DNA of 47,876 bases from Prevotella sp. Its GTDB lineage: Bacteria; Bacteroidota; Bacteroidia; Bacteroidales; Bacteroidaceae. Position 1 is the stretch's first letter. Each line of letters begins with the position of its first letter. This document shows positions 18,553 to 27,336 of this stretch, piece by piece. The translations under genes were made by a program, and so were the position numbers. The DNA is taken from assembly GCA_024695815.1 (NCBI GenBank), contig JAILHK010000051.1, positions 1 to 47,876 of the forward strand, given 5' to 3'. The notes under the pieces were generated by a model. The model saw only the letters and a program-made list of their open reading frames with translations, ran no database searches and had not been told where the DNA came from.

Positions 18553-20622
18553 ATGAAAAAGAAATTAGCATTGTTCTATGTATTGTTGGCGTCATTGCCG
18601 TTGGCTGCTCAGCAGAAAGTGTCTGTTGTTGATCGTCCGGCGATGGGAATGTTGGCCAACTATTCATCCTATCGTGCACCCTTACATGGCGGCCGGTTGT
18701 TGAAGTTGCCTGTGGGAAAGGTGCAGCCACGCGGTTGGTTGCGCGAGATGTTGAACCGTCAGCGTGATGGTCTGAATGGCCAGTTGGGTACGGTGAGTGC
18801 CTGGTTGGACAAACGCAATAACCAATGGCTTTCTGATAAAGGGGATCATGGATGGGAGGAAGTGCCCTATTGGCTCCGTGGCTATTCTTCTCTGGCCTAT
18901 ATCCTGGATGATGAGACGTTGAAGGCAGAAGCACAGGTATGGTTCGATGCCGTGCTGTCTCACTTGAAGGCCAACGGTGAACTGGGACCAAGCGGCACCG
19001 ATGGCGATCCTAACACACCCGACCTTTGGGCTAAGATGCCAATGCTATGGGCGTTACAGACCTATTATGAATATAGCGGTGACGAGCGTGTGCTGACAGC
19101 AATGACCAATTATTTCAAGTGGGAACTGACCATTCCTGATGATCACTTCCTGAAAGGGCTGTGGCAGTCAAAACGCGGCAGTGATAACGAGTGGAGTGTG
19201 GTATGGCTTTATAATCATACCGGCGACAAGTCTATTCTTCCCCTTATTGATAAGTTACACCGTTGTGGCGTTGACTGGACATTAAAGAACGACCTTCCCA
19301 ACTGGCATGGCGTGAATGTGGCGCAAGGATTTCGTGAGCCTGCCACCTATTATATATATAATGGTGATGACCAGATGTTGCAGGCTGCTTACGAGAACCA
19401 TCAAACCATGCGCCAACGCTATGGTCAGGTGCCTGGCGGAATGTTTGGTGCCGATGAGAATGCCCGCTTGGGTTATACTGATCCGCGTCAAGGCGCTGAG
19501 ACCTGTGCTGTTGTTGAACAGATGGCAAGTGACGAGATTATGATGGGCATCACGGGCGACCCGTTTTGGGCAGACCATTGTGAGGAAGTGGCTTTCAATA
19601 CCCTGCCCGCAGCCTTGACCAGCGATATGCGTGCACTGCGATATATCACCTCTCCTAATATGGCTATCAGTGATGGAAAGAATCATGCTCCAAGTATTGA
19701 TAACAGTCTGCGCGGCATGCTGTCGATGAGTCCTTTCAGTAGTCGCTGCTGTCAGCATAATCATGGTATGGGCTGGCCTTATTTCACGGAACATCTGGTG
19801 ATGGCCACAACCGATGGTGGACTTGCAACGATGTTGTATTCAGAAAGTGAGACCACTGCGCTTGTTTCTAATGGCCAGGAGATTCGACTTACTGAAACGA
19901 CTAAGTACCCCTTCGAAGAACAAGTGGTACTGAAGATAGCGACTTCGAAAGCTGTAGACTTCCCGCTCTATCTCCGAATCCCTGCATGGTCAGACCAAAC
20001 GGCAATCAGCGTCAACGGCACCCCGCTGAGCAATCTGACAGCTGCCAATGGACGTTTTGTATGTATCGAACGCACCTGGAACGATGGCGACGAGGTTGTG
20101 CTGAAGATGCCCATGAGCATCACAACACGTACTTGGCAGAAGAACAAGTCGAGTGTCAGCGTGAACTATGGTCCACTCACGCTCTCGTTGAAGATTGCTG
20201 AGCGCTACCAACAACGAGACAGTCGTGATAAGGAGATTGTACAAGATGACTCTCATTGGCAGGAGGGCGTGGATGCCGGCTTGTGGCCTGCTTATGAAAT
20301 CTATGCTGCTTCCGATTGGAACTATGCACTGCAGATGGACGGACAGTTGCCAAAGGATATCCAGGTGGAGCATCGTCCTTGGCCAACTGATAATTATCCT
20401 TTTACGCTCGAGAACGTTCCTGTTCAGTTCAGTGCCAAAGGACGCCAGATTCCTTCTTGGGGGATGGATGCTACAGGCATGACCGATTTGCTGCCCACCT
20501 GTTTCGCAAAACGCTCGGATGAAGTGAAGCCATTGCAGCTGGTACCTATGGGCGCTGCACGTCTTCGTATCACTTCGTTCCCGAAAGCAGATGTGAAGAC
20601 CCGCATTGAAGGATGCGAATAA
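18553..20622 (+). CDS. GH127-type beta-L-arabinofuranosidase (DUF1680)
   Basis: 689 residues with a signal peptide (ALFYVLLASLPLAAQQ). Family GH127 releases beta-L-arabinofuranose from plant hydroxyproline-rich glycoproteins and pectins using a zinc-bound cysteine nucleophile. The metal/catalytic residues are visible: Glu316 and Cys318 in AETCAVV and the CysCys pair Cys399-Cys400 in SSRCCQHN, matching the Glu/Cys and Cys-Cys ligands known in HypBA1. The (alpha/alpha)6 core covers about 60-440, then beta domains. No susC/susD or sensor gene is adjacent, so this is not a classical polysaccharide utilisation locus. Exact linkage specificity is unknown; GH146 is an alternative. Confidence 0.85.
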   Translation: MKKKLALFYVLLASLPLAAQQKVSVVDRPAMGMLANYSSYRAPLHGGRLLKLPVGKVQPRGWLREMLNRQRDGLNGQLGTVSAWLDKRNNQWLSDKGDHGWEEVPYWLRGYSSLAYILDDETLKAEAQVWFDAVLSHLKANGELGPSGTDGDPNTPDLWAKMPMLWALQTYYEYSGDERVLTAMTNYFKWELTIPDDHFLKGLWQSKRGSDNEWSVVWLYNHTGDKSILPLIDKLHRCGVDWTLKNDLPNWHGVNVAQGFREPATYYIYNGDDQMLQAAYENHQTMRQRYGQVPGGMFGADENARLGYTDPRQGAETCAVVEQMASDEIMMGITGDPFWADHCEEVAFNTLPAALTSDMRALRYITSPNMAISDGKNHAPSIDNSLRGMLSMSPFSSRCCQHNHGMGWPYFTEHLVMATTDGGLATMLYSESETTALVSNGQEIRLTETTKYPFEEQVVLKIATSKAVDFPLYLRIPAWSDQTAISVNGTPLSNLTAANGRFVCIERTWNDGDEVVLKMPMSITTRTWQKNKSSVSVNYGPLTLSLKIAERYQQRDSRDKEIVQDDSHWQEGVDAGLWPAYEIYAASDWNYALQMDGQLPKDIQVEHRPWPTDNYPFTLENVPVQFSAKGRQIPSWGMDATGMTDLLPTCFAKRSDEVKPLQLVPMGAARLRITSFPKADVKTRIEGCE

Positions 20623-20650
20623 AAAGTGATAATACAAAGAGATTTTGGTT

Positions 20651-20688
20651 GCTCTCACCCAGAAAAACAGGGTGAGAGCACTTTTTTT
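20651..20688 (+). terminator. Intrinsic terminator after the GH127 gene
   Basis: GCTCTCACCC (20651-20660) pairs perfectly with GGGTGAGAGC (20670-20679), followed by CACTTTTTTT. Confidence 0.93.
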
Positions 20689-20718
20689 AGGCATTTATTG
20701 AAAAAACTTTGGAATTTA

Positions 20719-20750
20719 TTTGGTGGAATCAAAAAAACTCCTTACCTTTG
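20719..20750 (+). promoter_or_regulatory. Promoter of the tRNA-Val pair
   Basis: TTTG (20719-20722), 20 nt, TACCTTTG (20743-20750), ending 20 bp before the first tRNA. This is an exact match to the Bacteroidota consensus. Confidence 0.8.
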
Positions 20751-20770
20751 CACCCGCTTACGAAAAGAAA

Positions 20771-20845
20771 GGGCGCTTAGCTCAGTTGGTTCAGAGCATC
20801 TGCCTTACAAGCAGAGGGTCGGGGGTTCGAATCCCTCAGCGCCCA
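20771..20845 (+). tRNA. tRNA-Val (anticodon UAC), copy 1
   Basis: 75-nt cloverleaf: acceptor GGGCGCT/AGCGCCC with discriminator A, D-loop AGTTGGTTCAGA, anticodon stem TCTGC/GCAGA enclosing CTTACAA (anticodon TAC), T-arm GGGGGTTCGAATCCC. CCA is not encoded (the next bases are CTC). It is the first of two identical copies, 34 bp apart. Confidence 0.97.
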
Positions 20846-20879
20846 CTCGAATAAAAAACCTTTTTCTTTAAGTAAGTTA

Positions 20880-20954
20880 GGGCGCTTAGCTCAGTTGGTT
20901 CAGAGCATCTGCCTTACAAGCAGAGGGTCGGGGGTTCGAATCCCTCAGCGCCCA
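20880..20954 (+). tRNA. tRNA-Val (anticodon UAC), copy 2
   Basis: Identical to copy 1 over all 75 nt, and followed by a terminator. The two form a single transcript from the promoter at 20719-20750. CCA is not encoded. Confidence 0.97.
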
Positions 20955-20960
20955 CAAAAG

Positions 20961-20991
20961 AAGTTGCAATCGTGAGGTTGCAACTTTTTTT
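20961..20991 (+). terminator. Terminator of the tRNA-Val operon
   Basis: AAGTTGCAA (20961-20969) pairs with TTGCAACTT (20978-20986), followed by T7. Confidence 0.9.
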
Positions 20992-21067
20992 GTTGTCTTA
21001 AAACAAAAAAAATACTAAATCCTGTACATTTCTTAAATCTATCTTCTTCATTTATAATAATTATGCT

Positions 21068-21075
21068 TACCTTTG
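21068..21075 (+). promoter_or_regulatory. -7 box for purB
   Basis: TACCTTTG 32 nt before the chosen ATG. It shows that an in-frame ATG at 21063 lies upstream of the transcript start. Confidence 0.6.
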
Positions 21076-21107
21076 CAACCAGAAAGATAATTATCTATAA
21101 AAGTATC

Positions 21108-22454
21108 ATGGAATTTAATTTATTGACGGCCATCTCGCCTATTGATGGTCGCTATCGGGGTAAGACAGAGCCACTGAGCGAGTATTTCTCAGAATATGCG
21201 TTGATTCGCTATCGCATTCGTGTGGAAATAGAGTATTTTATTGCGCTATGTGAGCTCCCTTTACCAGGTCTTCAGGATTTTGATCATTCGCTTTTTGAGA
21301 CGTTGCGCGGCATCTATCGTCAGTTCACACCAGCCGAAGCACAGCGTGTGAAGGAGATTGAGTCGGTGACGAACCACGATGTGAAGGCCGTGGAGTATTT
21401 CATCAAAGAGAAACTAGACGCCATTGGAAATCTTGACCAGTACAAAGAGTTCATTCATTTCGGCCTCACCTCGCAGGATATCAACAATACGAGTGTGCCC
21501 CTCTCTATCAAAGAGGCCCTCGAAAATGTTTATTGCCCCCTGCTTGAAGAACTGATAGAACAGTTGCATGACTATGCCGAAGAGTGGAAGACGGTGCCTA
21601 TGCTGGCAAAGACACACGGACAGCCTGCATCTCCTACACGTCTTGGTAAGGAAGTTATGGTATATGTTTATCGTCTGGAAGAACAGCTTCGCTCTTTGAA
21701 AGAGACACCTATGACTGCCAAATTCGGTGGCGCAACAGGTAATTATAACGCCCATCATGTGGCTTATCCTCAGTATGACTGGCGCGAGTTCGGCAATCGT
21801 TTTGTTAGCGAGAAGCTGGGACTTGAGCGCGAACAATACACCACACAGATCTCTAACTACGACTGGCTTGCAGCCATCTTTGATGCTATGCGTCGCATCA
21901 ACACTATCATCATTGACCTTGACCGTGACTTCTGGATGTACATCTCTATGGAGTACTTCAAGCAGAAGATTAAAGCTGGCGAGGTTGGTTCAAGTGCGAT
22001 GCCTCATAAGGTTAATCCTATCGACTACGAGAACTCAGAGGGTAACCTCGGTATGGCTAATGCCGTGCTTTGTTTCTTGGCTCAGAAGTTGCCTGTAAGT
22101 CGACTGCAGCGCGACTTGACCGACTCTACCGTTCTTCGTAACGTCGGTGTTCCCATGGGTCATGCGCTGATTGCTTTCCAGAGCACGCTGAAAGGTTTGC
22201 GCAAGCTGATTCTCAACGAGGAGAAGCTTCACGAGGATCTTGAGAATACATGGGCTGTTGTTGCCGAGGGTATTCAGACCATCCTTCGTCGTGAGGGCTA
22301 TCCCAAACCTTACGAGGCTTTGAAGGCTCTGACACGTACAAACCAGAAGATGACGGAAGCAACCATCCATGAGTTCATCCAGAACCTGAATGTCAGCGAT
22401 AGCGTGAAGCAGGAGTTGATGGACATCACCCCATGGACCTATACAGGTATTTAA
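21108..22454 (+). CDS. purB: Adenylosuccinate lyase
   Basis: 448 residues. It cleaves SAICAR in purine synthesis and adenylosuccinate to AMP, the branch opposite to guaB/guaA. The fumarase/aspartase superfamily signature GSSAMPHKVNPIDYENSEG starts at 294 and puts the mobile catalytic Ser at 295-296, as in E. coli PurB. Other matches are TSQDINNT, KTHGQPASPTRLGKE and the family opening AISPIDGRY. The start at 21108 was chosen because the upstream ATG precedes the -7 box. It has its own promoter and no obvious operon partner. Confidence 0.96.
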   Translation: MEFNLLTAISPIDGRYRGKTEPLSEYFSEYALIRYRIRVEIEYFIALCELPLPGLQDFDHSLFETLRGIYRQFTPAEAQRVKEIESVTNHDVKAVEYFIKEKLDAIGNLDQYKEFIHFGLTSQDINNTSVPLSIKEALENVYCPLLEELIEQLHDYAEEWKTVPMLAKTHGQPASPTRLGKEVMVYVYRLEEQLRSLKETPMTAKFGGATGNYNAHHVAYPQYDWREFGNRFVSEKLGLEREQYTTQISNYDWLAAIFDAMRRINTIIIDLDRDFWMYISMEYFKQKIKAGEVGSSAMPHKVNPIDYENSEGNLGMANAVLCFLAQKLPVSRLQRDLTDSTVLRNVGVPMGHALIAFQSTLKGLRKLILNEEKLHEDLENTWAVVAEGIQTILRREGYPKPYEALKALTRTNQKMTEATIHEFIQNLNVSDSVKQELMDITPWTYTGI

Positions 22455-22529
22455 TATTCAACACAATAGTTTTTTATTTAACGGAGCCGTGAGGTTCCAA
22501 TTATTAACATCATTAAAGATTCATTTATT

Positions 22530-23891
22530 ATGGATTTCGAAAACGAAAAAAATCATGAAGGGCTGTCAGCAGAACAGCAGAGCACAAGCCGTGAAGGCTT
22601 CCAGAAAGAATTTAGACCAGTAGGTCGCTCACCACGTCCACGTATTCATGCGCGTCCTGTAAGTAATAATTACGAGCGTCCTAGTTACAACAAGCATAAT
22701 CAGGATGAAGAAGGCGGTTTCCGTCCAGAAGGCTTCGGAGCTGGTTTGCAGAGTCAAGCTCCACAGCGAAGCTATCGTCCTCGTACCAATAATTATGGTA
22801 ACAACGATTACCAGCAGCGTCCACAGGGTGGCTACGGTCAGCGTCCACAGGGTGGCTATGGTCAGCGTCCTCAGGGCGGTTATGGTCAGCGTCCTCAGGG
22901 TGGTGGTTACCAGCAGCGTGGCGGTTATGGTCAGCGTCCTCAGGGCGGTGGTTACCAGCAGCGTGGCGGTTATGGCCAGCGTCCTCAGGGTGGTGGTTAC
23001 CAGCAGCGTGGCGGTTATGGTCAGCGTCCTCAGGGTGGTGGTTATCAGCAGCGTGGCGGTTATGGTCAGCGTCCTCAGGGCGGTTATCGTCCCCGCACAG
23101 CCGATTACGATCCTAATGCAAAGTATTCAATGAAGAAGCGCATTGAGTACAAGGAGATTAACTTTGATCCCAACGAACCCGTACGCCTGAATAAGTTCCT
23201 GGCAAATGCCGGCGTATGCAGCCGTCGCGAGGCCGATGACTTCATCCAGGCAGGCGTTGTTACCGTTAATGGCGAGGTTGTTACCGAGCTGGGAACAAAG
23301 GTAATGCGCACCGATCTCGTGAAGTTCCACGATAATCCTGTTACACTCGAAAAGAAAGTCTATGTACTTCTCAATAAGCCCAAGGACTATGTGACTACTA
23401 GTGACGATCCCCAGCAGCGTAAGACTGTGATGGATCTTGTCAAGGATGCATGTCCCGAGCGTATCTATCCTGTAGGTCGTCTCGACCGCAATACCACTGG
23501 TGTTCTTCTGCTCACCAACGATGGTGATATGGCTTCTAAGCTCACTCATCCAAAGTTCCTGAAGAAGAAGATTTACCACGTATATCTGGATCACAACGTA
23601 ACTGCACACGACATGCAGCGTATTGCTGAGGGTGTGATGCTCGACGACGGTGAGATCAAGGCCGACGCTATCGAGTATGCCGATCCCGTTGACAAGAAGC
23701 AGGTAGGCATTGAGATTCACTCAGGTAAGAACCGCATCGTTCGTCGTATCTTCGAGAGCCTGGGCTACAAAGTTACCAAGCTCGACCGCGTACAGTTCGC
23801 TGGCCTTACCAAGAAGAACCTGCGTCGTGGCGACTGGCGCTTCCTTACCGAAGAGGAGGTTGACCGCCTGCGCATGGGTGCTTACGAGTAA
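22530..23891 (+). CDS. RluB/RsuA-family pseudouridine synthase with a repetitive N-terminus
   Basis: 453 residues. It isomerises a uridine in rRNA (23S position 2605 for RluB; assignment to RluB over RsuA is inferred). The first ~210 residues are low-complexity and Gly/Gln/Arg/Tyr-rich, with exact tandem repeats (see 22818-23069). Then come an S4 RNA-binding domain (about 218-265, LNKFLANAGVCSRREAD) and the catalytic domain with GRLDRNTTGVLLLTNDG, where Asp319 is the catalytic aspartate. Arg/Gly-rich disorder is common in Bacteroidota versions and may add RNA affinity or drive condensation (inference). Confidence 0.9.
   Translation: MDFENEKNHEGLSAEQQSTSREGFQKEFRPVGRSPRPRIHARPVSNNYERPSYNKHNQDEEGGFRPEGFGAGLQSQAPQRSYRPRTNNYGNNDYQQRPQGGYGQRPQGGYGQRPQGGYGQRPQGGGYQQRGGYGQRPQGGGYQQRGGYGQRPQGGGYQQRGGYGQRPQGGGYQQRGGYGQRPQGGYRPRTADYDPNAKYSMKKRIEYKEINFDPNEPVRLNKFLANAGVCSRREADDFIQAGVVTVNGEVVTELGTKVMRTDLVKFHDNPVTLEKKVYVLLNKPKDYVTTSDDPQQRKTVMDLVKDACPERIYPVGRLDRNTTGVLLLTNDGDMASKLTHPKFLKKKIYHVYLDHNVTAHDMQRIAEGVMLDDGEIKADAIEYADPVDKKQVGIEIHSGKNRIVRRIFESLGYKVTKLDRVQFAGLTKKNLRRGDWRFLTEEEVDRLRMGAYE
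22818..23069 (+). repeat. Coding tandem repeats: 3 x 24 bp then 4 x 45 bp
   Basis: Units starting with CGTCC occur at 22818, 22842 and 22866 (24 bp, RPQGGYGQ) and then at 22890, 22935, 22980 and 23025 (45 bp, RPQGGGYQQRGGYGQ). The 45-bp unit is the 24-bp unit with an insertion of GGYQQRG. Near-identity at the DNA level points to recent slippage or unequal exchange, so length is probably variable between strains. Confidence 0.95.
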
Positions 23892-23894
23892 TAC

Positions 23895-24011
23895 AAGTCC
23901 CCCAAGTTAGGGGACAACAGGGGTCTGAACAGGCGCAGATCCCAACAATAAAGGAGCGTAATGGTCTGATTTCGCTTGTTCAGACCCCCAACCCCCTAAT
24001 TTAGGGGGCTT
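23895..24011. repeat. Long imperfect inverted repeat (MITE- or REP-like) between rluB-like gene and asnS
   Basis: The left arm (23895-23935) and right arm (23973-24011) pair over most of ~39 bp in two blocks: an outer AAG(T/C)CCCC...TTAGGGG block and an inner GGGGTCTGAACA block. The loop is about 37 nt. Arms end in AAG/CTT. The element starts 3 nt after the upstream stop codon and ends 6 nt before the asnS ATG, so it may act as terminator or leader structure as well as being mobile in origin. No other copy is visible here. Confidence 0.75.
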
Positions 24012-24017
24012 AAAACA

Positions 24018-25457
24018 ATGAAAAGAACTAAGATAATCGATGTGCTGAAAAGCACAGAATATGGCAAGGAAGTCTGTGTGAAAGGCTGGGTGCGCACGCA
24101 TCGCAGTTCGAAGGCAGTTGACTTCATTGCCCTCAACGATGGTTCTACCATCAACAACGTGCAGGTAGTGGTTGACCCCACAAAGTTCGACGAGCAGTTG
24201 CTGAAAGACATCACCACAGGAGCTTGCATTTGCGCTGAGGGTACACTCGTAGAGAGTCAGGGCGCAGGTCAGAGCAGCGAGATTCAGGCCACCAAGCTGG
24301 TGGTTTATGGCCTCTGCGGCAACGACTATCCCATGCAGAAGAAGGGACAGAGCTTCGAGGCTATGCGTAAGAATGCACATATGCGTCTGCGCACCAATAC
24401 CTTTGGTGCAGTCATGCGCATTCGCCACAATATGGCGATGGCCATTCACACCTACTTCCACGAACATGGTTTCTTCTATTTCCACACGCCATTGATTACT
24501 GCCAGTGACTGTGAGGGTGCAGGCAACATGTTCCAGGTCACCACCAAGAACCTCTATGACTTGAAGAAGGATGAGAACGGCAAGATTATCTACGACGATG
24601 ATTTCTTCGGAGAGCAGACCTCACTAACCGTTTCAGGCCAGTTGGAGGGTGAACTGGGTGCTACAGCTCTGGGAGCCATCTATACCTTCGGTCCTACGTT
24701 CCGTGCCGAGAACTCAAACACGCCTCGTCACTTGGCCGAGTTCTGGATGGTTGAGCCCGAGGTTGCTTTCATCGACCAGGAAGAGCTGATGGATCTGGAA
24801 GAGGACTTTATCAAGTATTGTGTTCGATGGGCACTTGACCATTGTAAGGACGATCTTGATTTCCTTAACAAGATGATTGATAAGACTCTTATTGAGCGCC
24901 TTGAGGGTGTCTTGAAGGAAACCTTTGTCCGTCTGCCTTATACTGAGGGTATCAACATCCTCCAGGAGGCTATCAAGAATGGTAAAAAGTTCGAGTTCCC
25001 ATGCAACTGGGGCGACGATCTCGCTTCTGAGCATGAGCGCTATTTGGTGGAAGAACATTTCAAGAAACCCGTTATCATGACCGACTATCCACGTGCTTTC
25101 AAGTCGTTCTACATGAAGCAGAACGAGGATACTGCCGATGGTGGTTCTGTTGGTTACAAGGGTGCCGTTGCTCCTGGTCCCACCATGCAGGGCACCGATG
25201 TGCTGTTCCCACAGATTGGTGAGATTATCGGTGGTTCTGTTCGTGAGGAGAGCTACGACAAGTTGATGAGCGAGGTTAACCGTCGCGAGATGGATCAGAC
25301 CCATCTTTGGTGGTATCTCGACACCCGTAAGTGGGGTTCATGTCCTCATGCCGGTTTCGGTCTTGGTTTCGAGCGTCTCATTCTGTTCGTTACAGGCATG
25401 CAGAACATTCGTGACGTGATACCTTTCCCACGTACACCAAAATCAGCAGAATTCTAA
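24018..25457 (+). CDS. asnS: Asparaginyl-tRNA synthetase
   Basis: 479 residues. Charges tRNA-Asn. The N-terminal OB-fold anticodon-binding domain (about 1-115, [23 protein letters not shown]) is followed by the class II catalytic core: motif 2 [20 protein letters not shown] near 235 and motif 3 [15 protein letters not shown] near the C-terminus. The length is usual for the Bacteroidota AsnRS type. No separate promoter was found between the long hairpin element and the ATG, so the signals must lie inside or before that element. Confidence 0.97.
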   Translation: MKRTKIIDVLKSTEYGKEVCVKGWVRTHRSSKAVDFIALNDGSTINNVQVVVDPTKFDEQLLKDITTGACICAEGTLVESQGAGQSSEIQATKLVVYGLCGNDYPMQKKGQSFEAMRKNAHMRLRTNTFGAVMRIRHNMAMAIHTYFHEHGFFYFHTPLITASDCEGAGNMFQVTTKNLYDLKKDENGKIIYDDDFFGEQTSLTVSGQLEGELGATALGAIYTFGPTFRAENSNTPRHLAEFWMVEPEVAFIDQEELMDLEEDFIKYCVRWALDHCKDDLDFLNKMIDKTLIERLEGVLKETFVRLPYTEGINILQEAIKNGKKFEFPCNWGDDLASEHERYLVEEHFKKPVIMTDYPRAFKSFYMKQNEDTADGGSVGYKGAVAPGPTMQGTDVLFPQIGEIIGGSVREESYDKLMSEVNRREMDQTHLWWYLDTRKWGSCPHAGFGLGFERLILFVTGMQNIRDVIPFPRTPKSAEF

Positions 25458-25468
25458 TTTCCAACGAT

Positions 25469-25508
25469 AGGGGGTGTGTCAGCATTGGCACGCCCCCTCT
25501 TTTTTTTA
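25469..25508 (+). terminator. Intrinsic terminator of asnS
   Basis: AGGGGGTGTG (25469-25478) pairs with CACGCCCCCT (25489-25498), followed by CTTTTTTTT. Confidence 0.92.
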
Positions 25509-25526
25509 ACCATAAACTAATCAAGG

Positions 25527-27092
25527 ATGAAAAAATATTCATTTCTAAAACTATATGTCCTTTTCTTGCTCCTTTTGGGGGGAAATATAGGTGGAAAGGC
25601 TATAACTTACAAGCTAACAAAAGTAACTTCCGTTTCTTCAGGCAATAAATATGTGTTTGAGAGAAATGGACGAGTACTGACAACCGTAAGTTCATCTGCG
25701 ATTCAGACAACTGATCAATATTCCATGACGGGGTTATCGGGTAACGAATCGTATATTTGGCAACTGAGTTCTGCTTCAGGTGGCTATTATATGAAAATGA
25801 GTGATGGTAAATACTTGAAGAATACGAGTCTCAGCACAACAATGACGAGTGTGAATAATCCGGATTATCTTTCTATTTGGACGTTTACTTTCTCGGATGG
25901 AGTGGCCCTGATACAAAATAAGAACAATGATAATCGCTTTTTAGGTGATAATGGCTCAGATGCTTATAAAGCTTATCAAAAAAGCGATTTAAGTACGCAT
26001 GGCAATGATATTACTGTATATAAACTTGAGAAGGAAATAATAATTATTCCAGGTGTGATTATGCATGAAACCTTTACTGATGTTCCTGATGCAACGTTAG
26101 GATTAGTTAATACAAGCTCGTTTGATAATGATGGTTGGACAATGGACGATGATGTTTTTGGTGTTGCTGGAGGTGGTAGTGTCCGTTTAGCCAAACAAGA
26201 TGGTCCTGGCTCAATCACTACTCCTGTGCTTTCTTCTATGACGACAGATGCAATCATGACGATAAACGTTAAAGGATGGGATGCTGACGAAAGGACACTT
26301 TCTGTTGTTGGTGAGAATTGCACGGTTACACCTTCTGTTCTGGATGATATTCCTTCTACCTACACCAACTACACACTCAAGATAACAGATGTAGGGGAGA
26401 ATCCAAGGATTACGTTTTCTGCAGCAAGCGGTTGCCGTATTATTATCGACGACGTTAAGATTATGACTCACGTTGGTTTGAAACTTGCTGCCAGCGGCTA
26501 TGCCACCTATTGCAGTCCCCATGCACTCGACCTGACGCCCACTGACGACTATGCCGCTTATGCCGTATCGTCTGTATCGGGTGCAATAGTCAACTTTGCG
26601 AAGATACAGGGTAGGGTAGCTCCTCAGACACCCATTGTGCTTTACAATCCAGAGAAGGCCGGCCAGACCATTCTTCTCCCCATTGCTACCGATGGCGAGA
26701 CCCTCGCTTCCAACCTGTTGCGTGGCACGCTTGTTCCCACCCCCATCACAACCGTTGATGGCGACTATACCAACTTCGGTCTCAGTGGTGGCAAGTTCGT
26801 TCGCATCAACGACGGCACCATCAAGGCCAACAAAGCCTACCTGCCTCTTCTCACATCCAGTCTTCCCTCAACCTCAAATGCTCGTCTCAGTGTGACCTTT
26901 GTTGACGAGCCCGCCGAGGTCAACAAGACCAATGAGACCACTGGCATCCGTGCAGCCGTTGCTTCGCCCAGTTGTGATGAGCTCTACGACCTGCACGGCC
27001 GTCGTGTCGTGCGTCCAGGCAAAGGCCTCTATATCATGCGCTATGCCTCGGGAAACCAGCAAGGCAAGACCGTTAAAGTAATGATTAAATAG
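25527..27092 (+). CDS. Secreted protein with a Prevotella-type C-terminal tail, unknown function
   Basis: 521 residues; I do not recognise a catalytic domain. The signal peptide is MKKYSFLKLYVLFLLLLGG. The first ~170 residues (YVFERNGRVLTT, YYMKMSDGKYLKN, NKNNDNRFLGDNG) resemble ricin-like or 'RICIN/lectin-type' beta repeats by pattern only. A jelly-roll-like segment follows (about 185-315, ending CRIIIDDVKI). The end, YDLHGRRVVRPGKGLYIMR...KVMIK, is the C-terminal tail seen on many Prevotella secreted proteins. A base-composition shift is visible: the first half is AT-rich and the last third GC-richer. A 56-aa ORF follows 11 bp downstream. Confidence 0.75.
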   Translation: MKKYSFLKLYVLFLLLLGGNIGGKAITYKLTKVTSVSSGNKYVFERNGRVLTTVSSSAIQTTDQYSMTGLSGNESYIWQLSSASGGYYMKMSDGKYLKNTSLSTTMTSVNNPDYLSIWTFTFSDGVALIQNKNNDNRFLGDNGSDAYKAYQKSDLSTHGNDITVYKLEKEIIIIPGVIMHETFTDVPDATLGLVNTSSFDNDGWTMDDDVFGVAGGGSVRLAKQDGPGSITTPVLSSMTTDAIMTINVKGWDADERTLSVVGENCTVTPSVLDDIPSTYTNYTLKITDVGENPRITFSAASGCRIIIDDVKIMTHVGLKLAASGYATYCSPHALDLTPTDDYAAYAVSSVSGAIVNFAKIQGRVAPQTPIVLYNPEKAGQTILLPIATDGETLASNLLRGTLVPTPITTVDGDYTNFGLSGGKFVRINDGTIKANKAYLPLLTSSLPSTSNARLSVTFVDEPAEVNKTNETTGIRAAVASPSCDELYDLHGRRVVRPGKGLYIMRYASGNQQGKTVKVMIK

Positions 27093-27103
27093 TACATTTG
27101 ACA

Positions 27104-27274
27104 ATGAAGAAAACCTATCAGAACCCCACCATAACTGTGGTGTGCCTCCATACAAATACACAGATGCTCTACGCATCCAATCCCCAGACCACGGCCGATC
27201 CAGACGACACTCCCGTCGATGCTAAAGAAATAGAGTCGCGTCAGTCCACTTTCAATATGTGGACCGACGAATAA
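27104..27274 (+). CDS. Small 56-residue protein of the 'MKKTYxxPxxxVV' type
   Basis: ATG 27104 to TAA 27272-27274. The sequence opens MKKTYQNPTITVVCLHTNTQ, then LYASNPQTTADPDDTP, and ends with an acidic/aromatic tail (FNMWTDE). Small ORFs with this opening and an Asp/Phe/Trp-rich tail are common in Bacteroidales, mostly annotated hypothetical. No classical signal peptide is present. It lies 11 bp after the secreted protein gene and is probably co-transcribed with it. Function unknown; a secreted peptide or modified-peptide precursor is only a guess. Confidence 0.65.
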   Translation: MKKTYQNPTITVVCLHTNTQMLYASNPQTTADPDDTPVDAKEIESRQSTFNMWTDE

Positions 27275-27300
27275 TCCCCCGTGTCTTATTCAACTATTAT

Positions 27301-27332
27301 TTTGTGTATTCCAAAAAAAATGTGTAATTTTG
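27301..27332 (+). promoter_or_regulatory. Promoter abutting the nucleotidyltransferase start codon
   Basis: TTTG (27301-27304), 20 nt, TAATTTTG (27325-27332). The ATG follows after only 4 nt, so the transcript would be leaderless or nearly so. Confidence 0.75.
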
Positions 27333-27336
27333 CAGC

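Noticed and set aside
21063..21107. N-terminal extension of purB from ATG 21063
   Set aside because: The -7 box TACCTTTG at 21068-21075 lies downstream of that ATG; the PurB family begins at MEFNLLTAISPIDGRY.
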